Positions 12,861 to 25,731 of a stretch of DNA of 64,000 nucleotides are shown here, in pieces (position 1 is the stretch's first letter; every line of letters begins with the position of its first letter). Both the position numbers and the translations under genes were made by a program. Source of the stretch: Nymphaea colorata (lineage: Eukaryota > Streptophyta > Magnoliopsida > Nymphaeales > Nymphaeaceae); the NCBI RefSeq assembly GCF_008831285.2, contig NC_045148.1, positions 7,631,001 to 7,695,000 of the forward strand, given 5' to 3'. The notes under the pieces were generated by a model, which saw only the letters and a program-made list of their open reading frames with translations, did no database searches and was not told the origin of the DNA.

Positions 12861-15800
12861 ATGAAGCGTGGGTACAAGCTCCGTATCCTCTGACATGGAA
12901 GGCAAAGGGAGGGGAAGAGAAAGGCCTTCTCTTTTCCTTTTTCTTCCTCATTCCTTTCTGTTTCCTGTTTCGTTGTTTCTTTTGTTGTCTCTTGTTTCTT
13001 TCTTCTTTTTCTACTGCTGTTGTTGTATACGAATTGTAGGGGCGGCGGGTTGGGTGGGAGGATCTTCGGAGTTTGTATTGGTTGGCGTTTTATTTCCCGA
13101 TTTTGCTATTTCTGTTGGTTTTGCCTTGACTCTGTCGATCAGAGGAATTTGTGGCGCATAGCTCGAATGTGAATTGCTTGAAGATCGGGAAAAAATCGTC
13201 CAGAGTCGTCGTCACCGGCGGGGAGGATCAAAAGGTTAATCTATGGGCGATTGGGAAGCCTAATTCTATCCTGGTTAGTTCCAATTTCTCTTTTCTTATT
13301 CTTGTGTTCATGTTTATGGTGCGTTGTTCGGGTAGCTGCTGCGGGCGTCTTGCTTCTGTTCGTTTATGGTTTTGGGATTGCAGAAAATGGGATTTTCGGT
13401 CACCTTTTTCTGGCGAATTGGCATAGAAGCCAGTCTTGATGACTTTTTGTGTGTCGGTTTCTTGTTTACTTTTGAAGGGGCGATGGTTTGAAATTGTGGA
13501 TGGTTAATTGTGAAGCTGAAGAAGTTTTGGGAGTTTCAATTAGACTGGTTTTCGTTATTTTGCTCATAACTTTGTTATCGCGTCTGTCAGTACCCGTCGT
13601 TTGCTAGCTGTGGTGAACTATGAGGCCTAACGACTGGATATCTGCCTTCAAGATAAATTTTATACTGTTCCTTTTTCTGGAGAATTTGTTGCTTATAAGT
13701 TACTTTTGGCCGGTTTTCCGGGTATTTTCGAGAAACTTGTAGCAAACTAGGAAGCGTGGAGGTGAATAGCCACGTTTCTCTTCCATTCTTCGCAGACTCT
13801 CGGAAAGTCGATTCCCTCTAAATTTGAAAGCGAACCATCACTTTCGTTGCAAATGCGTTTTTCATGAAAAGAAAAGAAACCTTTCGTCCATAATCATTGG
13901 GATGGAACCCGGAATATGAAAGCATGTGAACATGGACAAAAAGAAAGCAGTCATTTCCAAATTTAAGGGGATCTGGGGATTGGGAAACGTCGAGTGCGTA
14001 GGAAGCAATGTGGGAAGTCATTTGGAGACACTGCATGAAAGTATTTGAGCATAAGAATCAAAATACCTAAAAAAGTTGAAATGTTTGACGGAATTGTTTC
14101 CGGACATAGGAACTGTTCAGAAAAGGGTCAGATTCCTAAGAATGGGAATTGACATCTATATCTTGAATTGAGATTTTCAGGTCATAAGAATCAGGATTCC
14201 CTTCATGGGGATCTTGATCCTTTCCACTAGCAGCACTAGCTTTTACTGATCTTGAGAATCACAGTGTCTGAGAGGTACTGATCGTGCTTGTTTGGAATAA
14301 CAATGTCCAGCTAATATAAATGATTCAAAGATAATTTCCTTTTCCAAGAAATATGTTTCTATTTTTGTGTTTGTAAAGATGCATTTTAGTAAACACATAA
14401 ATGATACCTTTTGACACTAATGGTTATATTTATACTCTCCTTGCTACTCATACTTTTCCTTTTATGCTTCTTAAGACTTTTCACTCATTGATAATTACTG
14501 TTAGGAATTTCACGTGGTTCTTACTTCTTTGAGCTAGTGGTCATTGATGGGAATATCAGATACAAAGGGTCATATCTGCTGTGATGGTAGTTTGACTACT
14601 TTAGGACAGCAACACGATATGGCTGTCCATGGGATGACTGCATGTTATATACCGGCATCACGATTCCAAACTTCAAATTTTTATGACATGACACATTTTT
14701 TATATTGTGCAATTTGGTCAGAAAGATCTGTTTGACATTTTGGATTGTTGTTCTGTAGATGATTCCTGATTTGTTATTTAAATCTGCAGAGCCTTTCTGG
14801 TCACACAAGTCCAGTTGAATCTGTAACATTTGACTCTTCAGAAGTTTTTGTTGTTGCTGGAGCCTCAAGTGGCACAATAAAGCTTTGGGACTTAGAGGAA
14901 GCAAAAAGTGAGCTATAGTGATTAGCTATTCCATCTGGTGTCCCTTATACAGTTATACTTTGAATCTTGGGCTTTCTGCAATGTTGTGAATCAGTTTTCT
15001 TATTTGATTATTTACTACTCTTTTGGATGACAGTTGTTCGGACACTTACTGGACACAGATCTAACTGTATTTCGGTTGATTTCCATCCTTTTGGCGAGTT
15101 CTTTGCTTCTGGTTCTTTGGATACTAATTTGAAGATATGGGATATTAGAAGAAAAGGATGCATTCATACATACAAGGGGCATAGTCGAGGTGTCAATTAC
15201 ATTAAATTCACTCCAGATGGTCGTTGGGTTGTTTCTGGTGGAGAAGATAATGTTGTTAAGGTAACTTAGCAGCCTTCTGTGCTTTTGCATCATTCCTGGA
15301 GAGAGCTGTTTTGGAAATTTATTTGGTGGGTGACAACCTACTATGTATTACATCTTCTTTTGTGAACAGCTCTGGGATTTGACTGCTGGAAAGCTCCTCC
15401 ATGATTTCAAGTGTCACGAAGGGCAAATACAGTGCATGGATTTTCATCCCCATGAATTTCTACTTGCAACAGGTGGGTTTCAAATATACCTAAGGTTAAC
15501 CCATAAACTCGGAGTGTACTGAGTGTAGATATGTAGTATGGTTCTTGACTTGTATTCTTTCTTGGCTGATTTTTGTGTAAATATGTGTCAAGTGCAAGTG
15601 TGCAACTGTGTTTTTTACTGCATTACAACCTTAAAGGGTTAACACTTTGTAGATAATGAAGTTCTGTTACGTCCAGTTGTTATGGACTGCAGATTTATAC
15701 AGCTAACTGCTTCTGCATTTATAAATTCCTTTACGTGTCTTGGCAACTGGCTGGAATCTTTAGGGCTTAGGTTCACTGAACACTTGATGTCATGGTAGTA

Positions 15801-18800
15801 ATTAGTGCAATTTAAGCACATTTGTATCTAAAATGGGTTTGTCATGGTAGCTTGACAAATGTAGTTGTTTTCAGATGTTAAAATGTCCCACAGAAAATTG
15901 CACATTCGTCTTTTTTCTGTCATTGGATTGTTGTCTTATAAAGGCTTCTGGAGCATGTCCTGATAAGGTGCTGTTGAACATTTATTTGGAAGAGGGGACC
16001 CAAAGTTAACCTTCGCTGAAGTCCTGCTACCCAGCCTCTCTGCATCAGTGGGAGAAAACACCATCCAAAGACTCCAACCAGTTTGCCAGTAGGTACTTTA
16101 CTAAAGGCATATTTTTAAATCCAGAAGATGTGTCCCTAGGTAGGAAAAATCTAGCATGTCGGCAGAACTGTAGCCATTTTTCACCTAATTGCTCTTTGTC
16201 TTGGTAAAGTGGAAACTTGAGCATTCTGCAGGCTTGTAGATGATGATCTATTGATCTGGTATAAAAGCAGCACTAGTGTCTGTTTGTATGTGCATTTGTG
16301 TGTGTAGCTATTTTTTGAAAAAAAAAAACCACATAAAAAATGGCAAAACAAGCAAAAGCAAGGAAAGGGAAAAAAATCATGATATTTTGAAATAAAACAA
16401 ATCAAAATGAAATTACCATGCTTTATTACATTTTTTGACATTTTTGAGGAACAAGCTTTTAATGTGTTTTAAGTTTTTTAATTTTGAGGTGGCAGGAATC
16501 TTTAGGACTTAGGTTCACTGGACACGTGATGTCACGGAAGCGATAAGTACAATTTAAGCACATTTGAATAAAATGAGTTGATCATGGCAGGTTCAAGAAA
16601 ATAGTGGTGTTCACTTATTGTAATGTTCAACCAAAAATAGCACATTCATCTTTCTTCTGTCATAGGATTGTTGTCTTATAATTATAAAGGGGCATGTCCT
16701 GAGAAGGCGATATTATATACTCATTTGGAAGAGGGGCACCAAAGTTAACTTTTGCTGGAGTCCTGCTACCCCGCATCTTTGTATCAGTGGGAGAAAGTAC
16801 CATAAAAAAATTCCAAACCGTTTGCCAGTAGGTGCTTTACCAAATGCATATACCTGTCCATGGCATAATTGCTGGTTGATGGTTTAAATTTTAAATTCAG
16901 AAGATGTGTCCCTTGGCAGAAAATGTCTAGCATTTCAACAATAATGTAGCTAGTTTTTGCTAGGCCTGGGCATCGGGCCGGGCCGCCGCCGGGGCCGGGA
17001 AATACCTGCCCGGGCCCGATAGGCCGGCACGTCCCGTTTAGATTAAAAAAATATTTTTTAATTTTTTTTGTTTTAAAAATATATATTTATTATTAATAAA
17101 TATATTTTATATTTTAAAAAATTATTTTAAAATTAAAAAATTATTTTTTAATTTTAAATGGGCCGGGCCGGGCCGAGACCCGGGCCAGGCTCACCGGCCC
17201 GGCCTGGCCCGGCCCGATCCCCACCCTTAGTTTTCGCCTAATTGCTCTTTGTGTTGGGAAAGTGGAAGTTTGAGGTTTCTGTAGGCTCGTAGGTTGTAAA
17301 TGATCTTCTGCTATAAAAGGAACACTAGTGTATGTGTGTATCTGTGTGTGTGTCTATTTAAAAAAAAAAATTAAAAATGGGAAAACAAGCAAAAAGGAAA
17401 AAAAAAAGCAAAAAAGTCAAGGCATTCTAAATTTAAAAAGATACTGAAATGAAAATATTGTGCTTTTTATTACATTTTTTTATGTTCTCTTGGGAAAAAA
17501 GTGGTTTAATATATCTTAACTTTTTTGAATTTTGAAATTTCTTTTAATATTTTAATAATTATTGCGAATGTATGTAATCTTTTTCTATTATATTTTTTCT
17601 TTTTTGTATGTTTGAGTTCTTGAGATTTCCTGAGAAAAGCAAACTTCTTGATTAAGTATCTAAGAACAACCTCGCCAATCTAAACCCAAGAATGGTACTT
17701 ACAACAATTGTATGTGTAGGTGATTCTTAGGTATGCAACCCAAAATATGCCTTCGAAGCATAGCTCTCAATGTTTTAAATCTTTTTGATGGATCTAACCG
17801 TATAGATGGTGCAATATTTATGAAACTGAGAATAAAAGAAATGAAAAAACTGATGTTAGATAGAATTTTATGAACTGAGAAATTTAAGACCATTAATTTT
17901 AAAAACTTTATGAAATCTAATTTTTACATTTGATTTTCATGTTTTTGTATTCAATTGTATAAATTTGGACATTACATGTTCATCTGTGTGGTTGGATTTG
18001 TAAAAACGCTATCACGAAACTTTTTGTTTTTTTTTTATTATCACATTCAAAAGTGGAAAGTAAGGGAAAAAGTAAAATGTGAAAAGTCACATATTTTGTA
18101 AATGTAGCCAAGAAAATATTGTGTTTTAACATGTTTTTATGGCAAGGTTTATGCAAATTTGCAAAAAAAAAAAAAAATAGCATTCGTTTTAAATTTTTGT
18201 CTATGTTTTTGTAGAAAGCTCATGGAAAACTCAAAAGTTCATATTTGTTTTATTATTTCTTTTTTGCGCTTTCTAACTTTTTGAATTCCTTTAGATTGTC
18301 TTGAGAAAAACATACTTTCCAATTAAAATACATGAAATCCTTGAGGATGGGAACCCGAGAATGATATTTGTGATAATGGTGAAAAACACTCATAATGCCT
18401 GAGACTTGAGAGGCAGGAGAATATATGTATATATACTGAAGTGTGCCTTCTCATCATTGTCACAAACGGCAAGCTTTTTCTCAGGTATAATACAGCAAAG
18501 TTGTTTTTGTTGGGAAAATCTCGGCAAATTTTAAAAAAGCAAAAAAACTAAAAATAAAATGTGAAAAAAAAATCTGGTAATTAAAAAATGTAAAAAAATG
18601 TGAAAATGCAAAAAAAAGAAGGGGAAAAACGTTTTTCTTGCATTTTTTTTTGTGAAAACGTGTTTTCTGTGACATTGCTTCTCTGTGACATTGCTTCTCA
18701 GTTATGCTTACCTAAATCTACCTACCTAGAGTAGACATGGTACAAGTGTTTACTATTGTCCATCTGCTAATAATAGACAATTGAATCATGTTTTTTTTGT

Positions 18801-21800
18801 TAATGAAAAATATGATTTTTCCAGACTAAGATATTTATAAATTTTTTTGCCTTTGTTTATTAGAAAAGAAATTGTATATGCATCAGAATCAAGAAATATA
18901 AGTGTTGATTCATTGTGAAATTGCTAGAGGTATTTATAATTACCATAAATGTCAGTCAACACACTTGGGGAGGTGCAATACATGGAGACACACTCATGCT
19001 AAGTATGCACGTTATTCTTCTCTTTAAAGTTCTGGGTATCATGACAGTGAAGTTATCTTTCCAGAATGCTAGTGCTTTATAAGATTTCCATTCTCTAACT
19101 TTTTTTCTTTGGTCCCTTTTATCTGAAAAAACTGTGAACCAGGATGTATATTATTTCAAGAATACAGCTAATGGATTTAATCCTCCTCAGGTTCTTCTGA
19201 TAGAACAGTCAAGTTTTGGGATCTAGAGACTTTTGAACTTATTGGGTCTGCAGGACCTGAGGTATGTAAAATATCTTTACTGCAGTTACTGTGTGTGTGT
19301 GTGTGTGTTCTTTGGTTGGAGATTCTACTTAACTAGCAAAATAACTGAAACATGCAATATGGGAAGAAGAGGAACTTGGTAACTAGTTTTAGTTATTCAG
19401 TGGATTATTGTCAAACTTCAATATGAACTCCTAAGATCAATATTGCTGCTGATCCTGCATTATAATGAGGATGGAATGGACATCTGGTGCAAACTGCAGT
19501 GTAGATCATTCATTTCACTGTTTTCACCATTGTCATGCAAATTAAGTTTCAAATGTTATTTGTTTCATGTCAGGCTTTTCTTATAATATATGCTATGTCA
19601 CTCAATTTCATTATGGAAGTCTTCTTAAGTTTCTGGACGTACTTTTTCTGTTACATCAATGGAATTGTTGTTCATAGAAAACTTCATTCAAATCAAGTTT
19701 CTAGCTTTCTGACACTTTCTTATGCATTATCAGGCTTCGGGGATACGTTCTATGGTCTTTAACCCTGATGGAAGAACTCTCTTCTGTGGGTTGCATGAAT
19801 CCTTGAAGGTAATAAAATTTTGCAGCATCAGCTGACAAAGGATATCCCTGTTTATATATTTGTTTATTTTTTTTGTTCTTCTGAACCCTGCATTGTTTAA
19901 TCAGGTGTTCTCATGGGAGCCAGTTAGATGCCATGATATAGTTGACATGGGATGGTCCAAATTGGCTGATCTCAATATACATGATGGGAAACTTTTAGGC
20001 TGTTCCTTCAACCAAAGTTGTGTTGGAGTATGGGTTGCTGATATCTCGGTAATTTTCTTGTCAGTGTCTGTAGTTCTTTTTTGCCCCAAGGGAGGAGGTG
20101 AGAGGATTGGAGCTGCAGGATGATTCGTTTACTTGAAAGTGAAATAAATTTTGTGATTAAAATGCTCTGTTTAACTTTACTTTTGCAGCGGATAGCACCC
20201 TATGCAGTTGGTGGGTTGTCAAAAAATGGTCACCCGGAAACCAAGTCCAATATAAAGGAAAGTCAATCTGTACAAAAATTAGAGAATAGTGTAAAAGCTA
20301 ACATTAAATCGTTTTCTCCACTCCTGAATCCTGAACCAAAAGAGGCGAAAGTTTACATACCATCAATCTGTAAGTTGTTTTCTTTTGTAGCCCCTTTCTG
20401 TTTGGCCGATTGTTTGTTTGCTTAGTTTTCACATATGTGCATTTCCTGAACTTTTTGTACATAAAATGGCATGCTTTATGGATGGCAATTATTTCTTGTT
20501 TGCTATTTTGCAGTTGCTGAAACTCCTCCACGTACTCCCCCAAGATTTGGTCTAAGTAATGACTCCAAAACCCTTGCTTCTAATTCAGCAGCAGCATCCC
20601 ATGCATCTGCTTTGAAGAAAAGGACTGTGCCAAAAGTACCATCAGCAGCTACCACCCATGTCCTTTCTGAACCTGAGGTTGTGCCTGTCGTTGTCCCTAG
20701 AAATGGCCAGAAGTTTGAGCAACAAGCTGATTCCAAGGTCGTCCCTAGACCTGATTTACCTGCTATTGTCGCTAGAAACAGTCAAAAACTTGAGCAACCA
20801 GCTGATTCAAAAGCTGAAAATGCCACTGTTGAAAGGCCAGTTTTTGCATCAAAGCCATCACATGCACGGAGGCAATCAATTGGTAAAGGTGGTAGTGACA
20901 TTGAACCAACTTCAACCAACTGTGAATCATCTAAGCGCAAGAACAATGAGTTGAATCATGAACCACTAAAGAACTTCTTTCCTGGTCTGGATGCAAAAAG
21001 TGATGGCTCTGGTTGTGGTGAACAAAATGGGACCAGTATCAGAAATGTTGCTGAAAAGTTTGAAAGGAGTTTTTCAGTAGGACACAAACCGAGCATTCGT
21101 TCTGAAAATTGTAAGTTTCTGCATCTGTTACTCCTTTCTAGTTATAGCAATTCATTTTGGGATTGCAAGGCATTTTGAACTGGGTGCTTATGTCGGTATT
21201 CTTTATAATTTTATTATTTTGCTTCTTGGTGAGACCTTGGACATTATCTTTATTGATGAAGTGCTGGGGATTTAATGAAGTTCTAAAAGTATGAAGAACA
21301 ATGTAATGCTCCACTAAGTTATTTGACATAAAATTCTCTGATCAGATTATAATTATTTATATTTTGAGCTGGATCAATCTGTCCACTTCTTTGAGAAGGC
21401 AGAAGGTTGCGACTGTTCTCCGTTGGCCTTCCTAACATGCAATCTTGGAATGCTGTGGTTCTGGTCACTTCAGGCGGGATTGCTTCTTGAATCTACATAT
21501 ATAGTCCTGATATGTTCTATGAGTGTTTCAATTGGCATTGATTTTTGTTGAAGTGAATATTTTTCATCTTTAAATCCCTCACAGGTGATGTTAAAGTGCC
21601 CAATAGAAGAAGAGCAAGTACTGTTGGATATTTAGAAGGTGTGCATAAGACAAGATCAATTGTTTGCTCATGAGTGTTTCATAAACTTGAATGTTTTTGA
21701 CTCCCTGCTTCCCCTATCCAGAGAGAAGGCACTCCTCGGGAAGAACGCGTACCCTGGTTGATAGCTGGGAGAGGAGGGAAAGATCTCCAAACAATGACAC

Positions 21801-24195
21801 ACAAACGATGAGTTCTTCCTCTGACTCAGTTTCCGAGCTTGCTGCCTCAATCCCTGTTTCAGTGAGCTTCTAATCTCTGCTTTGTTGTTGCAGCAGTTTA
21901 ATTTCCTTTTCTTCCCAATATGGCACATGTGACTTCCTTTAAAAATCCTTGTGCTTTCTTGTTGGCCAGAAGAGTCAGCTTCCGGCTGTTGAGTGTGGCT
22001 TGCCTTCAGTTTCAAATGAAGACGAATGTGATAGTGCCATGCAAGGTCATCACGTATTTTTAAGAGAAATGCAGTTTCGTCTTACAAAGCTACAGGTATT
22101 ATTTTGGTGCATGTGTATTGAGGGGACTATCTTTCTTGTCTTCAAATTTTAACTTACATTCTCTGTTTTAGTTTTGAAACTCTATTCCACAAAGTATATC
22201 CAAAGATTGAAGTGCGCACACATACACGTGCTATAATCTTATTGTGGTTTAATGTGGGTTGATTGTCCATTCGTTCCCCTACAAGCATATCTGGGTTTCT
22301 TTAAGAGTACCAGTTCTTTCATTGGTTTCTAGATGTAGGAAACCCTGGCATGTTGTGTTTTTAGCTTCACTCTGGAGCTTATGGGAATGGTTTGGTACAA
22401 TGAAGTACAATGATCATTTTCCTTTCTAATGGTTAAACTTGTGATCCTTTGCAACAAGAATTGTTTTACAACCTTAGGGTGTCAACGTGTGAGCTTGAGG
22501 TATCTTCAACAGTTCGAGATCCTCCTTTGCTTTTGAGTGCTTTGGTTTATCTTTTGTCCTGTACCATTGACAATCCTCTTCCGGACTTTATTTTACGCAA
22601 ACAATTGCATCTTAAATTTTTGGAGACATTACACTTCTGAATGACCTCCCTTACATTAATTTTCAGGTAGTGCGGCGGTCCTTAGGGGCAAATAACATAA
22701 AGGGTGCTATCAATACCATGGAAAAGATGAATGATCATTCTGTAGGTATTCTGTTCAAGCTGCAATAGCGTAGCTGAATGGTCATTAATTTTTACTGGAT
22801 TTTGTTTGTTTTTGTGTGTTTGATATCGTCTTCTTCATTACGCAATACAGGTGGAGGCTGATGCAATCAGTGTATTCTTAGAGAAATTTGACTTTATCAC
22901 ACTTGATACCTGTGCTTCTTTGTTACCACTGCTTACTGGCTTGCTAAGCAGCAAAATTGACAGGCATGTGCTTCTCCTGTGCTGCTCAGCTTTGCCATTT
23001 ATTTCAAAGCAAATCATATCATTGCTTACCATGTTGCACTCCTTTATTATCTGGATGCTTATGCAATTGTTTTTTTTTTATGAAATATTTTTTTGTCATT
23101 TTGGTCCTTGAAATGACAGGCATATAAGTGTATCATTGGAGATGTTGCTAAAGCTTGTGAGGACCTTTGGGCCAGTAATCCATTCAACAGTATCAGCACG
23201 AACAGTGGTTGGGGTTGATCTTCATGCCGAAGAACGGTCTCTACCCTAATCACCCCAGTCCTGTGTGCACATGGGTTTAAGCTTGTTGCTGATAGTCTTC
23301 GACTTACTTTTCTTTTTACTGTTTGGATGTAGGCTGGAGCGCTGCAATCAGTGCTTTGCAGAGTTACAAAAGGTTAAGCAGAGCCTTAGTTCTCTATTAA
23401 GGTAAGTATCTCTGGCATTTGAAGTTGGATTTGCCAAGATGTGTTGTGGTCGAGTTAAATGTGTTTTTATCAGTTAGAAAGGAAGGTACTATGACAGAAA
23501 AGTTTGCCATCTTGGTGTACTTATCATCCATGATACTTTGACCATTGTCACAATTTTGTATCTATACTTCCCATGCAAAGGAAGCAAGCAAAGGAAAAGT
23601 TTTTAGAAAATCAATTCCATTTTATTTCCTAATTCTGTTGGTGATCTAATATGTTCTCAAAGATGTGATTGTTCTCTTCTTTCTTAAAATCATATTAGAT
23701 GCATTACTTCTAAGTTCTAATACCATCATTTTAACAGTATCTGATGTATTAAGAAGGAATTGTCAAGTGTATCACTTGCCTATGTTAAGCCACTCCAGTC
23801 ATCACTTGCTTTCATCCAATTTAGTAGATGAGCTAGGCCAACTATTAAATTATTTTCTTGACTATACGAAAGAATATCATTCTGCAACACCTGGATGCTT
23901 GTCATTTTAACTCGTTGATTTTAAGCTTCACATTATGTGCTCTTTAACTTTGAAGAGTGCTTTTCATCAATCAGCAAATGTGATTCTATCCACCAATCTT
24001 TATTTTCTTAGTTGCCATTCAGAACCTTCACAGCAGTGGGCACATTTCAATCTATCTGGAAACTTGTAACGTCCTCTGACTTCGGAGGAACACAGGTTTT
24101 GTAACTGGTGTCTTCTGCTTGTTGTGCCATACAGGAAGGGTGGGCTTCTATCAAAAGCTGCCTGCGAGTTAAATCTAGCACTTGAGGAAGTATAA
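12861..24195 (+). CDS. KTN80: Katanin p80 WD40 subunit B1 homologue, 18 coding exons
   Basis: Exons: 12861-12882, 13143-13273, 14790-14907, 15034-15260, 15370-15472, 19191-19261, 19734-19808, 19905-20048, 20189-20369, 20514-21110, 21585-21638, 21722-21861, 21970-22095, 22667-22741, 22851-22963, 23120-23236, 23333-23401, 24134-24195 (last edge within a few bases). About 807 aa, usual for the family. The start MKRGYKL continues as [12 protein letters not shown] over the first intron, and an in-frame stop precedes this ATG. The N-terminal ~300 residues form a WD40 propeller (blades opening [32 protein letters not shown]; ends TIKLWD, NLKIWD, TVKFWD). A low-complexity Ser/Pro/Lys linker (exons 9-12) leads to a C-terminal con80 region (exons 13-18) that in this family binds the p60 AAA ATPase. 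In plants, KTN80 targets the severing complex to cortical microtubule crossovers and branch points. Intron 15 is GC-AG; intron 5 is 3.7 kb and repeat-filled. Confidence 0.93.
15753..16494 (+). repeat. Intronic tandem duplication, copy 1
   Basis: First copy of a direct duplication inside KTN80 intron 5, beginning 'ggaatctttagggcttagg'. It shares ordered blocks with copy 2, including 'aatttaagcacattt', 'ggattgttgtcttata', 'gtttgccagtaggt', 'cagaagatgtgtccc' and 'cctaattgctctttgt'. It lacks the MITE seen in copy 2 and so preserves the empty site ('gccatttttcacctaattg'). Confidence 0.85.
16495..17538 (+). repeat. Intronic tandem duplication, copy 2 (with MITE)
   Basis: Second, head-to-tail copy, offset about 742 bp from copy 1, diverged by substitutions and small indels. 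It is longer because a 269-bp MITE sits at 16,961-17,229 and a short extra stretch lies near 16,850. The right boundary fades into A/T-rich sequence and is approximate. Confidence 0.8.
16961..17229. mobile_element. hAT-like GC-rich-ended MITE in KTN80 intron 5, 269 bp
   Basis: Starts 'taggcctgggcatcgggcc'; the reverse complement of its right end starts 'taagggtggggatcgggcc'. Flanking octamers gtttttgc and gttttcgc differ at one base. Both ends are extremely GC-rich ('ggccgggccg') while the core is nearly pure A/T. The neighbouring copy of the intronic duplication has one uninterrupted octamer-like site at the same place, independently supporting the boundaries. Related elements: 34,078-34,578, 39,789-40,101, about 44,755-45,105, 41,149 onward. 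Confidence 0.85.
17620..18665. repeat. A/T-homopolymer-rich dispersed repeat in KTN80 intron 5
   Basis: Holds landmarks such as 'acccgagaatgatatttgtg' near 18,348 and 'ctcaggtataatacagc' near 18,480, plus many 'aaaaa' runs. Similar landmarks occur at about 54,885 ('acccgaggatgatatttgtg'), 49,280 ('ctcggttataatacagcg') and 55,980-56,300. Boundaries and class are unclear. Confidence 0.45.
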
Positions 24196-25424
24196 CCGAG
24201 CGGAATCTGGATCTTTGCTCTCTATGGCCTTGTATAGTTTTCAGATTTGCATGACCTTGTTGCTCATAAGGGCAAACTCATGCTGCGACGAGACAGCAAG
24301 AGAAGCATAAGAATTTTCTGTACAGGAGAATATCTGCTTGTTGAAGTGCCCAAGGCCAGAAAATCTGATTTATCTCACCAGGCTGCAGAATGCGACTCGA
24401 GTTATTCCAGTTGGCTTTGTATTCGATCCATTTATTTGGTTGTTTGATGAGTTTGTATCATCATATTGCCTTACACCCCTTGATTTGTACATGTTACGCC
24501 CCAAATGTCATATACACTCCAAATTTGAGTCAATAGTGAATCTGAAATTAATATACACATCTCTTTTGGAACTTTGTTTGTTTCTGTGATTTGCCACAGG
24601 CTCTGGAGGAGCACATGACAGGGAAAATGAACAGGGGAAATCAGAATCGTCCTAAGTCCTAAACGATGTGTCAAAAATGAAATCGCATGAGTATTATGGA
24701 TTGGTGAGCCAGACGATGTATTTGACTCTTCACCAAGGCTTGAAGTACTAGGTTAGTATTCACGTTTTGTTTTTCCTTTTTCTTTCAAAAGCTGGGCTAT
24801 CTACTGGTTCGCACTATGTGGAATAGGCGGCATAGAACTCCTCACTTTCTTTAAATTGAAGGTATTAACAACCAGGTGGATTGCACTCTTAGATCACGCA
24901 TTAGTTTCATTAACATCACTACGAATTGCCCATAAGCTTTTCATAGAAGGGAAAAATTGGCCACCAACAAGGCCGAATCTACGGAAATATAACAAGGCTT
25001 TGTTGAGAGAAAGAGAGAGAGATGAGTATGACCTTACTATTTGAATGATATCTAAAAAGACTATCATAATCATGCTATTAACTAAACAACTTAAAATCTT
25101 GGAGGGGGTTGACCCAACAGGGGTGAGGGCTGGTAGGTGGCCAATCTATGTTTGGAACTCTCATGACGTCAATCTTTTGTGCTGCAAAAGAGAAAAGATG
25201 ATATGCAACTGCACCCTGGGGTTAGAAGGAAGTGAAGAGGGTTCAACCTTTACTCGGGTGAAGGGAATAGCCTCCTGCTCATCGGAACAAAACAAACTAA
25301 AAATCACTTTGGTCGTATTCTGTTAACTTATTCCTTTCTTGCATTTTAAATGGTACTTACATTATTTCTTATGATAAATAACAATTTTAATTGAGAATTT
25401 TCCTTCTTGAAATTAATTTTTCAG
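24196..25424. other. KTN80 3' region and spacer
   Basis: The first few hundred bases are likely the KTN80 3' untranslated region. I cannot fix a poly(A) site. The rest is spacer up to the LINE 3' end; open frames here (60-93 codons) show no domain. Confidence 0.4.
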
Positions 25425-25731
25425 ACAATGGCTGCTTGGGGGTTAGGCCCCCATCCTTTTATTACAACAAAATGAGGTATTATGTACAAACAAAAAAATG
25501 AGTCCACATAAGACCTCAACACACCGTAACGCTATCTTTGAAGGGATCTCACATGGTATTACCATGAGGATTCCATTTGGTATACAAACCGTTATCTCGA
25601 ATGATCATCAAAAGGTTTGAACCTTCAGCTAGAGGCCGTTCCTTATAGATTGTAAGTCTTTCGATGAAGTTGTTGCTCAACCACAGGTTGCCCACTATGT
25701 CCGACCTGCAACCTATGTGACTGAGAAGATG

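Noticed and set aside
12868-13426. Open frames between the first two KTN80 exons
   Set aside because: They are read-through of intron 1 and exon 2 in other frames. The joined MKRGYKL/QEFVAHS reading matches the family.
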